Source: Nothophaeocryptopus gaeumannii
Lineage: Eukaryota > Ascomycota > Dothideomycetes > Mycosphaerellales > Mycosphaerellaceae
Assembly (NCBI GenBank): GCA_031771865.1
Contig: JASISA010000040.1
Coordinates: 558,001 to 622,000 of the forward strand
DNA length: 64,000 nucleotides
Direction: 5' to 3'
Positions 54,714 through 64,000 of the stretch are shown one piece after another. A program made the translations under genes and the position numbers. Each line of letters starts with the position of its first letter. Within the stretch, counting starts at the first letter, position 1. Below the pieces are notes generated by a model. It was not told the DNA's origin. It was given only the letters and a program-made list of their open reading frames with translations, and did no database searches.

Positions 54714-55995
54714 ATGAAGGCTCTCATCTACAATGGCGTCGGTAGCTACAAAGTTGTCAACAAGGAGAGGCCAAAGGTGTTAGAAGGCTCTGATGCAGTG
54801 GTGAAGCTCGTCAGGACCACAATCTGCGGCACCGATCTTCACATCCTCAAGGGAGATGTACCAACCTGCGAGCCAGGCCGCACGCTTGGACATGAAGGTA
54901 TTGGCGTGATCGAAGAAATCGGCAACGAAGTGAAGAATTTCAAGACGGGCGATCGCGTGGTCATCCGCTGCATCACCTGCTGCGGGACCTGCCAATTCTG
55001 CAAGAGAAGGTTGGTCGTACCAACAAGTTCCACGCCATGGTCGATATTGGACACCCTGTTCTGACGAAAGAGCAGCATGACCGATTCATGCCGAAAGGCA
55101 GGCTGGATTCTTGGGCACACTCACGACGGCACGCAAGCAGAATATGCACGCATTCGTTATGCTGACACCTCACTCTTCTCGGTGCCACCGGGCTCGGACG
55201 AGCGCAGCCTCCTGGTCTTCAGCGACATCCTGCCGACTGGCTTAGAGGTTGGTACTCTGCGTGGGAAGGTCACTCCTGGCTGCAGCGTTGCTGTCGTAGG
55301 GGCAGGTGGGTGCTCAAGATCTTGTGTGTAGCGACAATCTGAAGAAGCTCTACAGGCCCCGTTGGTCTCGCTGCTGGCCTCACAGCTCAGCTTTACGCCC
55401 CTCGCAGTCTCGTCTTCTTCGATATGGACGATTTCCGCCTCGAGGTAGCGAAGAAGTTTGGCGCGACGCATACGTACAATGTTAAGAAGAGCGACAAATC
55501 CATTCGCGAGCTCGCCGCTGAGCACATCGGCGAAGGCGACGGCTTTGACGTGGTCATGGAAGCGGTTGGCATCCCGGCAACATTCAACATGTGCGAGGAC
55601 TTGGTGGGTCTAGGCGGACATATTGCGAACATTAGTGTGCACGGGAAGCCGGTCGACCTGCATATTGACAGGCTGTGGCCCCGTAGTGTCACGATCAGTA
55701 TGGCGCTGGTCAGTGCGCATACCATTCCCACCCTCCTAGACTTGTATGCTGCGGGCAAGGTCAATGCGGATGCCACGATCACACACGGTCCGTTTCGTAC
55801 AAGACATAACGCTTTATGGAGCTTCTATACTGATTGCGTGACAGATTTCAAGTTCACTGAGATCGAAAAAGCGTATGATGTTTTCAGCCGAGCTGCGGAG
55901 ACCAGTACGTCCTCGCCTGAGTGGCAATGTTCATGAGTTTGAGGCAAGCGCTAATATTCCGAGTAGAATCCTTGAAGGTGAACATCGAGTTCTAG
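54714..55995 (+). CDS. Zinc-dependent alcohol dehydrogenase (MDR family)
   Basis: Exons 54714..55009, 55076..55305, 55356..55787, 55845..55904 and 55967..55995; 348 aa. Introns are 66, 50, 57 and 62 nt. Joining gives CQFCKRSMTDSCRKAGWILG, VVGAGPVGLAAGLTAQLY, ITHDFKFTEIEKAYDVF and AAETKSLKVNIEF-stop. Catalytic zinc ligands are in TICGTDLHIL and LGHEGIG; the structural zinc cysteines are in CITCCGTCQFC plus the later cysteine of MTDSC. The NAD(P) Rossmann motif is GAGPVG. The closest feel is to fungal alcohol or sorbitol/formaldehyde-type dehydrogenases of about 350 aa; the exact substrate is unknown. The last two exons are only 60 and 29 nt. Confidence 0.88.
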
Positions 55996-56993
55996 ACAGT
56001 CAAAGTTTTGCCTCAAAGCACCGACCACAAGCTCGCTCTGTTGTGCTGTCTGTATGTACAATCTACTCTAACTTCATGTCTTACCAATGTTGTTGATGTG
56101 GAGGCATTGCTACACTTTCTTGCTTGTTCAGCCTCAGGCAATGTTCTCTCGTAAGCCGCATAGCGATGCCGGTGCTACGCCCGGGGGCTTTTCATTGAAG
56201 CCAGCTGTGGCTGTGTCTTCCACAAACAAGATGTCGTTCCTTGTCAAGTTGGGTCCCATTCGCATGCAGTGCGGTCACGGACTCCACCGGCGGTGGCATT
56301 CAGCTGAGAACAGCCATGCTAGTCTCACGGCGATGCAACAGGGCTGCAGACTAGATTGCGTACATGTCGCGCGTTCTGCAGGTACTTGCGAAAGAACGAA
56401 TGGCAGTAAGAGGAAGTGGTCAGTGTGACTACGCGTGCAAGGAAGAAGGATGTCCCAAAATACCGAGAGATGGATCGTTCGCCCGTATGTGGTTGGCCGC
56501 ATTGTCGTCATGTCTTGGCTGTGAAGTCGGCGCCAGCGTGACCACATAATTCTATGCCACCAAGCGAAGTGTCCCTCGGAAGAGTTGGGCAGCAGCATTT
56601 GTTTGCTTCGACCAGAAGAGGCCGCCCTTGAGTGTACATACATGTTGAGGAGTCACTCGCTTCACTTCACCGGAGCTGTCGTTACTTGCATCGGGCCACA
56701 GTAAATTTATTACGGTACATACGCCAGCTGCAGACGCAGCCTCTCCGAGTCCCGCACTCCACTCGGACCGCGGACCTCACTTCAACCTCCCTCCGCAGAC
56801 AGGCTCCTCCCTGAAAGAGTTCTGAGCTAGAATTCACTTCTGACGTACTTCGACGTCCACGCGACACGGCTTTTCGTATACTTAAGTAATAAGCGCAAGA
56901 GCTGCAGCGCGGAACCTTCGAGCGAGAGGAGAGGATCGGTTACGGTGGCAGTAGGACAGCGGAGGACCATACTAGAGTCATCGCCTTCGCACC
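55996..56993. other. Intergenic
   Basis: About 1 kb between tandem genes; the ORFs seen are short and lack features. Confidence 0.55.
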
Positions 56994-58378
56994 ATGGCCT
57001 ATAATCGCGGCTACAACCCAGACGCTCTGCCGGCGTACGTATATCCCTCATACGTATCCTTTCCCATCCCAGGCGGTCCAGAAGAGCTTGCCCTATACAC
57101 ATACTCATGGCTATCATGAAGGGCTCTCCACTAACGAAGCACGTCCATTTCAACAGGCACGCGGAGCCGGAGCAAGCAGCACAGATGATGAACCCGAACC
57201 AACAAGGCGGCGTCCCGCCACGAAACCACAGCAACTCGAACGCGCCGAGCTACAATAAGCCAGTGCCGCCTCCGCCCTCACAGGTGCAGAACCTCAGACC
57301 AGACGACCGTTATGGAAGACAAAGTCCAGCAGGAGGATATGGAGGATCGCCTGCTCCGCCAGGCGCATATGGCTCCTCCAACCCTTCTCCAGGACAAGCC
57401 TATAACGACCCATACCACCGTGGCAACTCGCCGCGCTACGATTCATACAACCAGCAGCCAGAGTCTCCGCGGTACGGCCAAAGCCAAGGCCAAGGAGGGG
57501 CATACGGAGGCCAAGGCGGATACGGCCAACAGCAGCCTCCTCCACCTCAGCGTAACAACAACAACTATGGCATGACCTCGCCTCCTCCGCCCGCGAGCTA
57601 CGGCCAAGGTCCTCCGCCGCAAGGCTACCACAATCGCCCTCCGATTCCCGAACACCAGCGACCACCTACGACCGCTCCACCACCACCACGAGACGGCAAC
57701 GATCGCGACGCGCTATGGCCGCTCTTTTTGCAAGTCGACAAGAACCGTACCGGCCAGCTGACTGAAACTGAGCTTCAACGCGCTTTGGTCAACGGAGATT
57801 ACACAGCCTTCGATTCACACACTGTCAAGATGATGATTCGCATGTTCGATACCGACCGCAGTGGGACAATCAACTTTGACGAATTCTGCGGGTTGTGGGG
57901 TTTCCTGGCTGCATGGCGCGCACTATTCGACCGATTTGACGTCGACCGAAGCGGAAACATTTCTCTAAGAGAGTTCGAAGATGCGCTGGTCGCGTTTGGA
58001 TACCGTCTCTCCCCACAATTCGTACAATTACTCTTCGGCACATATGCGCGATCACACTCCCGCGGAAGAGGCGACGATGGAGGAAGGGAGAAAGTACTGA
58101 GCTTCGACCTGTTCGTGCAGGCGTGTATCAGCTTGAAGAGGATGACGGATGTGTTTAAGAAGTATGATTCGGATCGGGATGGGTATATCACATTGAGCTT
58201 GTAAGTGACAATCGTTGCTTTGGCGTTTGAATATCGCTGACTTTGTGATTCACAGCGAGGAGTTCCTCACAGGTGCGCAGAGTCTCTTTTTGTTTAACAG
58301 TATCTCTGCGCAGACGGATACTGGATTGTACTGAAGGATTCAAACTGACTCCTGCAAGAAATCTTGAAGCAAAAGTGA
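56994..58378 (+). CDS. Penta-EF-hand calcium-binding protein (peflin/ALG-2-like)
   Basis: Exons 56994..57034, 57157..58200, 58256..58272 and 58359..58378; 373 aa. Introns are 122, 55 and 86 nt. The last two exons, 17 and 20 nt, encode the end of the final EF-hand: LSFEEFLT then EILKQK-stop. Residues 15-195 are Pro/Gly/Gln/Tyr rich, as in ALG-2 and peflin relatives. EF-hand loops include DKNRTGQLTETE, DTDRSGTINFDE, DVDRSGNISLRE and DSDRDGYITLSF, all with acidic ligands. PEF proteins bind calcium, dimerise and link to ER-Golgi transport or membrane repair. The exon structure recovers a C-terminus of the family type, while reading on without the last splice does not. Confidence 0.88.
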
Positions 58379-58815
58379 TCGATCAGTATTTGGCTCGATG
58401 GAACCCGGCGAGGTCACCGTCTCCGCAACGTGGTTCGCCACACCACGGCCGGTGAGCCTAACGATGGCATGACCGGTATGGACCAGGGCCTCTCCTGTGG
58501 GAGCCGGGCAGCATGCCACAACGAGGCTTACCAGAGCGGACCACGACTGTGTTCACACAGTGAGTGGACCCCTTCGAGCGTCGCGACAGCTTTCGACCAA
58601 CTGGGAAAGGCAGCATTTGGTTGGGCATCTTTGGGCCACGACGCACAGATGGACAGGAGGAAATGGCCGCAGATGAAAGGTCAATGAAACGAGCATAAAG
58701 AGAGGAGCATGATGCCGGACATGTGCGATGTGATAGATACCCACATGAGTTTTATGCCTTGCAGCACCATTTATGCATCTTCTCGATTACATCCGCTGCT
58801 CTATTCGCTTCCCGT
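58379..58815. other. Intergenic between convergent genes
   Basis: About 440 bp of 3' sequence; nothing else seen. Confidence 0.55.
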
Positions 58816-60111
58816 CTACCTCCCGAGCGCCTTCATCCTTTTCTCCAAATCCTCCACCCACGCTTTCACATAATTTCCATTCCGTCCATTCGCCTGATTG
58901 TGCTCCTCGACCGCCCCTTCAATATCGTGTAGCCCTTCTCGCCACATCTTAATCTCTTTATCCATCTGCGTCTGTCTTGACTCCAGTTCGGTCAAATCGT
59001 CACTGGCGTCTTGAGCCGTTGAGTACAGATTATGCATGCTCCGCAGCCGGGTGAGAAGCATCGGCACGACCGGACTTAGCGATTGCAAAGTGGGCAAGAG
59101 CGTATACAGCGACTCAAGCCTCTTCATATCCTCTGGCGCGAGGAACGATGGTGTCTCGCCAGCTTCGTCCGTGTCGCCTCCTTTGCTAGAAGAGGAGCCT
59201 GGACGGGAGGATTTGGCTGACGAGGCTGATGCGTTGAACATGGACTGTTGGAGTTGATTGAGCTGTTGCGCTTCTTGTTTGAGTTTTGCGATTCGGGAGG
59301 AGACGAGTTCAAGGGATCCAAGGGAGGATGCTGTGATGAGGGTTTCAATTTGGTTGTCTAGGAGTTTCAGGGTTGGGAGGATGGGGGTGATTGTTGCGGG
59401 TTCGGTGACGGCGTCGAGGGTGGAGAGGCCGAGGGCTTGTTCAAGGGCGGCGAGGCGGGAGTCGAAGGAGGAGATTTGGGTAAGAGATTGGGAGTCTGTG
59501 AGGGTTAAAGAGTCTGTTGGGTTGGGTGGTGGTGCGGTTGTGGGTGCGTCGTGGTAGCGGGAGGCTGCTCGTTTGTGGCCTCTGCGTTGTTTGGAGGGTA
59601 GAGGAGGCGCTGTTGGGAAGTCGCGAGCGAGGAGCTTGCCTATGTCGTCTAGCTCCTCTTGATCGTCGTCCTTGTCTTCATCCTGGCCTTCGATCTCTGA
59701 GCGTTCCTGACGTGCTGCTTCTGCCTCGGCTTTGGCCTCTTCAACTTCTCTCCTCAGTCGCGCAATCTTTGCCTCCAAAGTCTCATCGTCCTCCTCTCCA
59801 TAGCCTCGCCGTACTTTGTAGCCTTTGCGGCGTCCATCAACTCGGTCACTGAGATCGGCGCCTCTGGTGTCTACATCGCGACTCGATTCTCCGAATCTGC
59901 TTCTTGCGCGCTCCGGATATAGTCTCCTTCTGCTCACGCCGTAGCTATCATCCTCTTCCTCCTCACTTGTGTCTGACGCTTCCGAAGGCACCTGGGACGT
60001 TCGTGCCGTGCTCACTGTGGTATCGTCGGCAATGTCTGGTGTTTCGTAGACGTCGGGGGAAGTGTCGAAGCCGGGTAGCTGGGCAATGCTCTTCCGTTCT
60101 GTCGACGCCAT
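58816..60111 (-). CDS. jnm1: Dynactin subunit 2 (dynamitin, p50)
   Basis: Intronless; 431 aa from the ATG at 60111 (MASTERKSIAQLPGFD). The 90 nt before it are open but begin at TTG. SIAQLPGFDTSPDVYETPD is the conserved dynamitin N-terminus. An acidic Ser-rich stretch follows, then coiled coils at LEAKIARLRREVEEAKAEAEAARQE (about 115), FDSRLAALEQALGL and further heptads to the C-terminus, where DLTELESRQTQMDKEIKMWREGLHDIE matches the family. Dynamitin is part of the dynactin shoulder that links p150 to the Arp1 filament and is needed for dynein-driven transport of nuclei and early endosomes in hyphae. Confidence 0.9.
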   Translation of the reverse strand: MASTERKSIAQLPGFDTSPDVYETPDIADDTTVSTARTSQVPSEASDTSEEEEDDSYGVSRRRLYPERARSRFGESSRDVDTRGADLSDRVDGRRKGYKVRRGYGEEDDETLEAKIARLRREVEEAKAEAEAARQERSEIEGQDEDKDDDQEELDDIGKLLARDFPTAPPLPSKQRRGHKRAASRYHDAPTTAPPPNPTDSLTLTDSQSLTQISSFDSRLAALEQALGLSTLDAVTEPATITPILPTLKLLDNQIETLITASSLGSLELVSSRIAKLKQEAQQLNQLQQSMFNASASSAKSSRPGSSSSKGGDTDEAGETPSFLAPEDMKRLESLYTLLPTLQSLSPVVPMLLTRLRSMHNLYSTAQDASDDLTELESRQTQMDKEIKMWREGLHDIEGAVEEHNQANGRNGNYVKAWVEDLEKRMKALGR

Positions 60112-61073
60112 GGTGGTGAGATCTGCTTGCGATTGTTGAGAGCGCACAACGTAAGAGGAGCAAGAGGAGCGGATATTTCCACCATCGCGTCTGCCAAACA
60201 AGGAAGTCGCGAAGAATCAGGGTCAGGATTAGGCTCTAAGGTTTGGCGCCAAAATCTCGGACTCGACTTCACGTTTCTACGTCTGTACATCCCACAAGCA
60301 TCGGATCTCGATCAACAACGCATACTCCGAATGCAAGCTCGGAAACCCATTACATGTGAATATGCTCGACCAGCAGTGTCGGATCAAAGCATGCTGCTCT
60401 CCGCATTCCCAACGCCAGGCCCCAAGGATACGTCCCACGCAGTTGACCATACGGATCACGTAGACATATCTCTCATCGTCCCATTTGGACAGCCACTGTA
60501 GCTTATCAAGGGCTTTGGTACCAGCTTGAGGCAAGCTTAGTCGACATCTGATACTCTGGTCCGCAATGGTGCGCTGTGATGTGCGGCAAATTGCGTTAAT
60601 CGCACGCGAACGTTCGAGACAACGGAGCCTGGGTGCTGTTCGCAGGACATAGATATCAACGCAGCTATCAAAACATTCAAAGTCGCTCCTGAGCAGACGA
60701 ATGGGAGGTACTGGCGATTTCCATTGAACTTACTGCCACATTGGGAAACGCATGAGGCTGTATGATCGACGATGATGCCAGTGCCCATGAAGAGACGGAT
60801 GACACAGAACAAGCTGTCATATCAGTCTTTGGTCAAATTCCAGCATTCAATGCGGAGAATCGTTGTCTTCTCTACCTGGCGAGGGTAGAGCACCGGGTCT
60901 CATCTATGGCCAGACCGTTGCTATACGAGCCCGCGAGGTCGGCAGGGCGCTCATATATGATCGCCTTCCTCGAGGCTTTGCACTGCTCTTCGCAAAAATT
61001 CGTCCACAAGACCCCAAATTCCGGAACGAGTTCTGTTCTGGTTGCATCCGATCACGGATAAAACTAAGTCAAG
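60112..61073. other. Divergent intergenic region
   Basis: About 960 bp between dynamitin and the flavin dehydrogenase. A 378-codon ORF (60863..61999) overlaps this area but conflicts with the well-supported exons downstream and is rejected. Confidence 0.55.
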
Positions 61074-62493
61074 ATGCCCATCGACTTCACGCTCACGCAA
61101 GAGCAGGTCGCCTTGAAAGCAGCCGCTCGCAAGTTCGCCGAGAACGTGCTTGCGCCTTGTCGCGAGCAATACCTCAAGCTCCCAACTCAGTTCGAACGCT
61201 TCCGTGCCACGAAGGATGCATATCGTCAAATGATCGAAGGCGGCTGGATCAAGATGCAGATACCAGAGGAGCATGGCGGCACTCGGAAGAGCCTCGTCGA
61301 TGTCGCTCTGGTCTGCGAAGAATTCTTTGCACAGGACTCCAGTTTGCCCATCACTTGGCTCGTCACCGGTCTCGGCTTGGCTCCCATTTTCATGTAGTAA
61401 GTGGCATGCGATGGCCAGTAATTGATCATCCAGACGCTAATGTTCACAGTGGCAATCCAGAACAGAAGAAAGAGTTTCTCACTCCGTTCTTAACGTGCAA
61501 AGGAACGCCCTTAGCAGCTCTTGGCTTCTCTGAACCAACTGGATCAGCAAATTGGCTCCAAAACGAAGGTGGCCGCGGTATTCAGACACTCGCGCGTATC
61601 CAAGACGGCGAAGTTATCATCAACGGCGGCAAAATCTGGGCTTCCAGCAGTGGTGGTGTAAGTTCACTTTCAGGCTTTTGTTCGTTCACAACTAATCAAT
61701 ATCACAGTGGGACTTCAAAGGCCCTCAAGTGCTATGCCTGGTCTGCCGCTTTGGCACTCAAGGAGCTCCAGCAGACACCATCGGCATCGTCATCATCACC
61801 CGCAAAGAATTCGACGCCCCTCGTAACAACAACTGCTTCCGCGTCGGCACCGACATCGAGACCCACGGCTTCAAAGCGCACAGTGGCCCACGCACCCACT
61901 TCATCAACTTCCGCGTCCCGGTCAAAAACATCCTCGCGACCCCCGGCAAAGGCCCGCTGGTCAACGTTGCAGCTTTCACCGAGAGCGCAGCCCTCGTAGG
62001 AGCTGGCGCCGCAGGCCTGATGAGATCTTGTTTCATCCACACGCTGAAAATAGTAACAAACGACAAGCGTGGTGGCTCGAGACCAACAATCCAGTATCAA
62101 AGCGTCGCCGACTTTCTCATCTCCATGAAAATGCGTCTCGAAACAACCCGCTACCTAACCTGGAAAGCATGCCACTACCTCGACACAACCGGCGAAGCCG
62201 AACTCGCGTACCAAGCCAAAGTCTATGGCTCTGAGACCGCAATCCAATGCGTTCTTGAGGCCATGCAGGCGGTTGGTGTCAGCAGCTACGACACTTCTCA
62301 GCCATACGGGCTCATGATGGATGATGCGATCTGCTTGCCCGTGTTTGAAGGCTCAAATACTGGTATTCGTAGAAGGCAGATTCAGAAGATATTTGGGACG
62401 GTGGGGTATGATCCTGATTCTTGCGCGAGTAACACGAGTTGGAGTAACGAGAAGGAAGGTTTTCCGAAGGGGTTTTCGAAGTGTCACATTTGA
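61074..62493 (+). CDS. Acyl-CoA dehydrogenase superfamily enzyme, nitroalkane-oxidase-like branch
   Basis: Exons 61074..61396, 61450..61657 and 61708..62493; 438 aa. Introns are 53 and 50 nt; splicing gives APIFMYGNPEQKKEF and WASSSGGWDFKGPQV. The order is a helical N-domain (DFTLTQEQVALKAAARKFA), a middle beta domain (LAALGFSEPTGSANW, INGGKIWASSSGGWDF), and a C-terminal helical domain with YQSVADFLISMKMRLETTRYL, a glutamate in CLPVFEGSNTGIRRRQIQKIF. That motif layout resembles fungal nitroalkane oxidase more than ordinary beta-oxidation enzymes, but the base position is Glu, as in acyl-CoA dehydrogenases. The family binds FAD. No mitochondrial presequence or C-terminal peroxisomal SKL is seen. 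Substrate uncertain. Confidence 0.85.
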
Positions 62494-62734
62494 TGTTATG
62501 GAAAGGCTGTGCTTGGATTTCTAGTATATTGTGTTGTGAGTTGCAATGAGTCAGGTATCTCAGAATGAACGCCAAATGCGATGTATACGGTTTGATCAAA
62601 ACTCACATATCTTCCTACCTTGTACTTTTCTACCATGCCCATCAAAGTCGCTCTACGGATAATAGCACACTCCCATCCACACATCAATCGACAAACCAAG
62701 CTGGGAACACGCAAATTCCCTTTCTCAATCACCC

Positions 62735-64000
62735 TCACCCCTCCCCATTCTCATACCCCAACCACGGGCTTTTCTCTCTAAGTTCCCCAACCGAGTCCTT
62801 CACCCTCTCCACGAACGTCTTGCTCGGATTCATCGGCCCATGCGTATTCCCCAACGCTGCAAATGTCCGAAACCCACACAGCGCCCTCTGCCTCGGTCCC
62901 AATTTCTCAAAAACTTCTGGTTTCATGTGCAACGCGAAATTTTCATGCGTCCTCAAGTGCGGTCTTGTGAAGTACGCCAATATGATAGGTCGCACGGTAT
63001 CTGGCCGGGTGTTGACACCCGTCCCATGCCAAAGCCGGCTCTCGAATATAAGAGCAGACCCAGCGGGTGCCGCGGCGGGGATTGTACCGGCAGAACTAAA
63101 CTCATTGACCGGCGTATTGACGCCTCGATGCGATTTTGGTATGACCCGTGTAGCGCCAATTTCTTCAGTATTATCCACCAGATAATAGCATATCTGAAGA
63201 GCGTAGGGGATATGCCAGACTGGCGGGCCTTGCGATGCTTGATCGCGATGGAGCATTTGGGCTGTGCCGCCGTGTTTGGCGATATTGGCGGAGTAGGAAC
63301 CTAGATATGCGTCGTCGCCGACGTACCTGTTAAGCGCGAAGGGTGGACGGTTAGTGTGTCGAATGGCGTGGAGCGTTATCGATTGTCTTCTTACCAGGGG
63401 ATGAATTCGGAGATGAGAGGGTCGTTGAGGAGGTCACTGAATTCGGGGCCTTTGTTGATTAGGTTCCTGGGCTAAAGTCAGTATAGAAGGGAGATGTTGA
63501 AGAGGGAAGGGGTGTGTTGATTTCGTAAGGAAAATGTCGGTACTTACCATATCCGCTGATTTGGTCCTTCAAAGTCGCCAACTCCGGCCTTCTCCTCGCC
63601 TGCCGCTTGCTCAAGGACAGCCTTTCGAACTATTCTGAGCTGCTCCGGCGAGAGCGCATCTTTGACGAATCCGAAGCCCCACTCTTTCACATCTTTCTTG
63701 ACCTGCTCAAGGTCTCTGGTAGGCTTAGGTAGTTCTGCAGCATCCCATTTCTTGTCTGGATCAAGCTGATAGGGAACTTCCCGAGCAAGCAACTGCAGGA
63801 ACCGAGCGGCCTTGAGAGCGTTGCCCTGAGGATATGATGCTGGGTAAGTCTTGATGTCTGCGAAACGAGCATCCATGATACCAACGAAGCCTTCGAAAAG
63901 CTGGACTATGAGCTCTGGTCGGATGCTGAACGAAGCATGTGCAGTGGCCCCTGTTGGTAATTTGTCCTCGACCTTCGGTTCACGGCCTGCACGAGCATCT
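62735..64000 (-). CDS. Phytanoyl-CoA dioxygenase (PhyH) family protein, 5' end beyond the window
   Basis: Exons complement(62735..63326, 63395..63466, 63548..>64000). Introns are 68 and 81 nt; splicing gives GPNQRIWNLINKGPEF and EFIPWYVGDDAYLGSYSANIA. The frame stays open with protein-like sequence (SIRPELIVQLFEGFVGI) above the first in-window ATG at 63876 to the window edge, so the start is probably outside. Fe(II)/2-oxoglutarate ligands are visible: the HxD pair in MLHRDQAS and a distal histidine in SRLWHGTGVNTRPD, with the 2OG arginine just after. Fungal members hydroxylate diverse small molecules, including secondary metabolites; the substrate is unknown. It is convergent with the flavin dehydrogenase, 241 bp away. 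Confidence 0.83.

Noticed and set aside
60863..61999. 378-codon plus-strand ORF
   Set aside because: It overlaps the well-supported flavin dehydrogenase exons, mostly out of frame with them, and reads through its introns. A shadow of that gene.
1..64000. CRISPR arrays, insertion sequences, bacterial-type operons, polyketide/NRPS cluster
   Set aside because: None found. The gene style is fungal, and no core secondary-metabolite synthase or intact transposase is present.

Overview
The window looks like chromosomal DNA of a filamentous ascomycete (Pezizomycotina). Genes lie on both strands without operons. Introns are short, mostly 47-66 nt, with GT..AG ends and CTRAC-type branch sites. The gene set is typical of such fungi: a PTH11-like receptor, an Snt2-type BAH/PHD protein and several lone metabolic enzymes. 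A Dothideomycete is my best guess from general feel; no marker here proves it. Exon structures were worked out by hand from splice signals and protein continuity.

Layout. 0-14 kb: ArfGAP (Glo3-like); a short-chain dehydrogenase; a tRNA-like locus; an F-box-like hypothetical; two metal-dependent amidohydrolases facing away from each other; a TENA/THI-4 protein; a secreted FAS1 protein; dihydrouridine synthase Dus2. 14-29 kb: a very large Snt2-like chromatin protein; a DsbA-like protein with a 20-nt exon; a second tRNA-like locus; an SRPK-like kinase; an RBR ubiquitin ligase; DDI1, whose start codon appears to be split by an intron. 29-43 kb: a GNAT acetyltransferase; a small secreted protein; the AFG1 mitochondrial ATPase; an NTF2-like hypothetical; a duplicated carboxymuconolactone-decarboxylase-like protein; an Rrn11-like factor; a RING-H2 ligase with a myristoylation signal; a gamma-glutamylcyclotransferase-like protein. 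43-64 kb: an internally deleted FAD monooxygenase; thioredoxin reductase; succinate-semialdehyde dehydrogenase; an alpha/beta hydrolase; a PTH11-like receptor; a gene-poor 2.3 kb stretch with an AT-rich island; a zinc alcohol dehydrogenase; a penta-EF-hand protein; dynamitin; a nitroalkane-oxidase/acyl-CoA-dehydrogenase family enzyme; and a phytanoyl-CoA dioxygenase family gene cut by the right edge.

Most genes are unrelated housekeeping or accessory functions, so I see no clear biosynthetic cluster or defence system. Possible functional neighbours are the two amidohydrolases (6.1-9.6 kb) and the flavin dehydrogenase/2-oxoglutarate dioxygenase pair at the right end. The most notable observations are gene-structure oddities (GC-AG intron, split ATG, 17- and 20-nt exons), a gene with its middle missing, two tRNA-like loci with no clean anticodon, and active-site changes in a kinase and a flavoenzyme.
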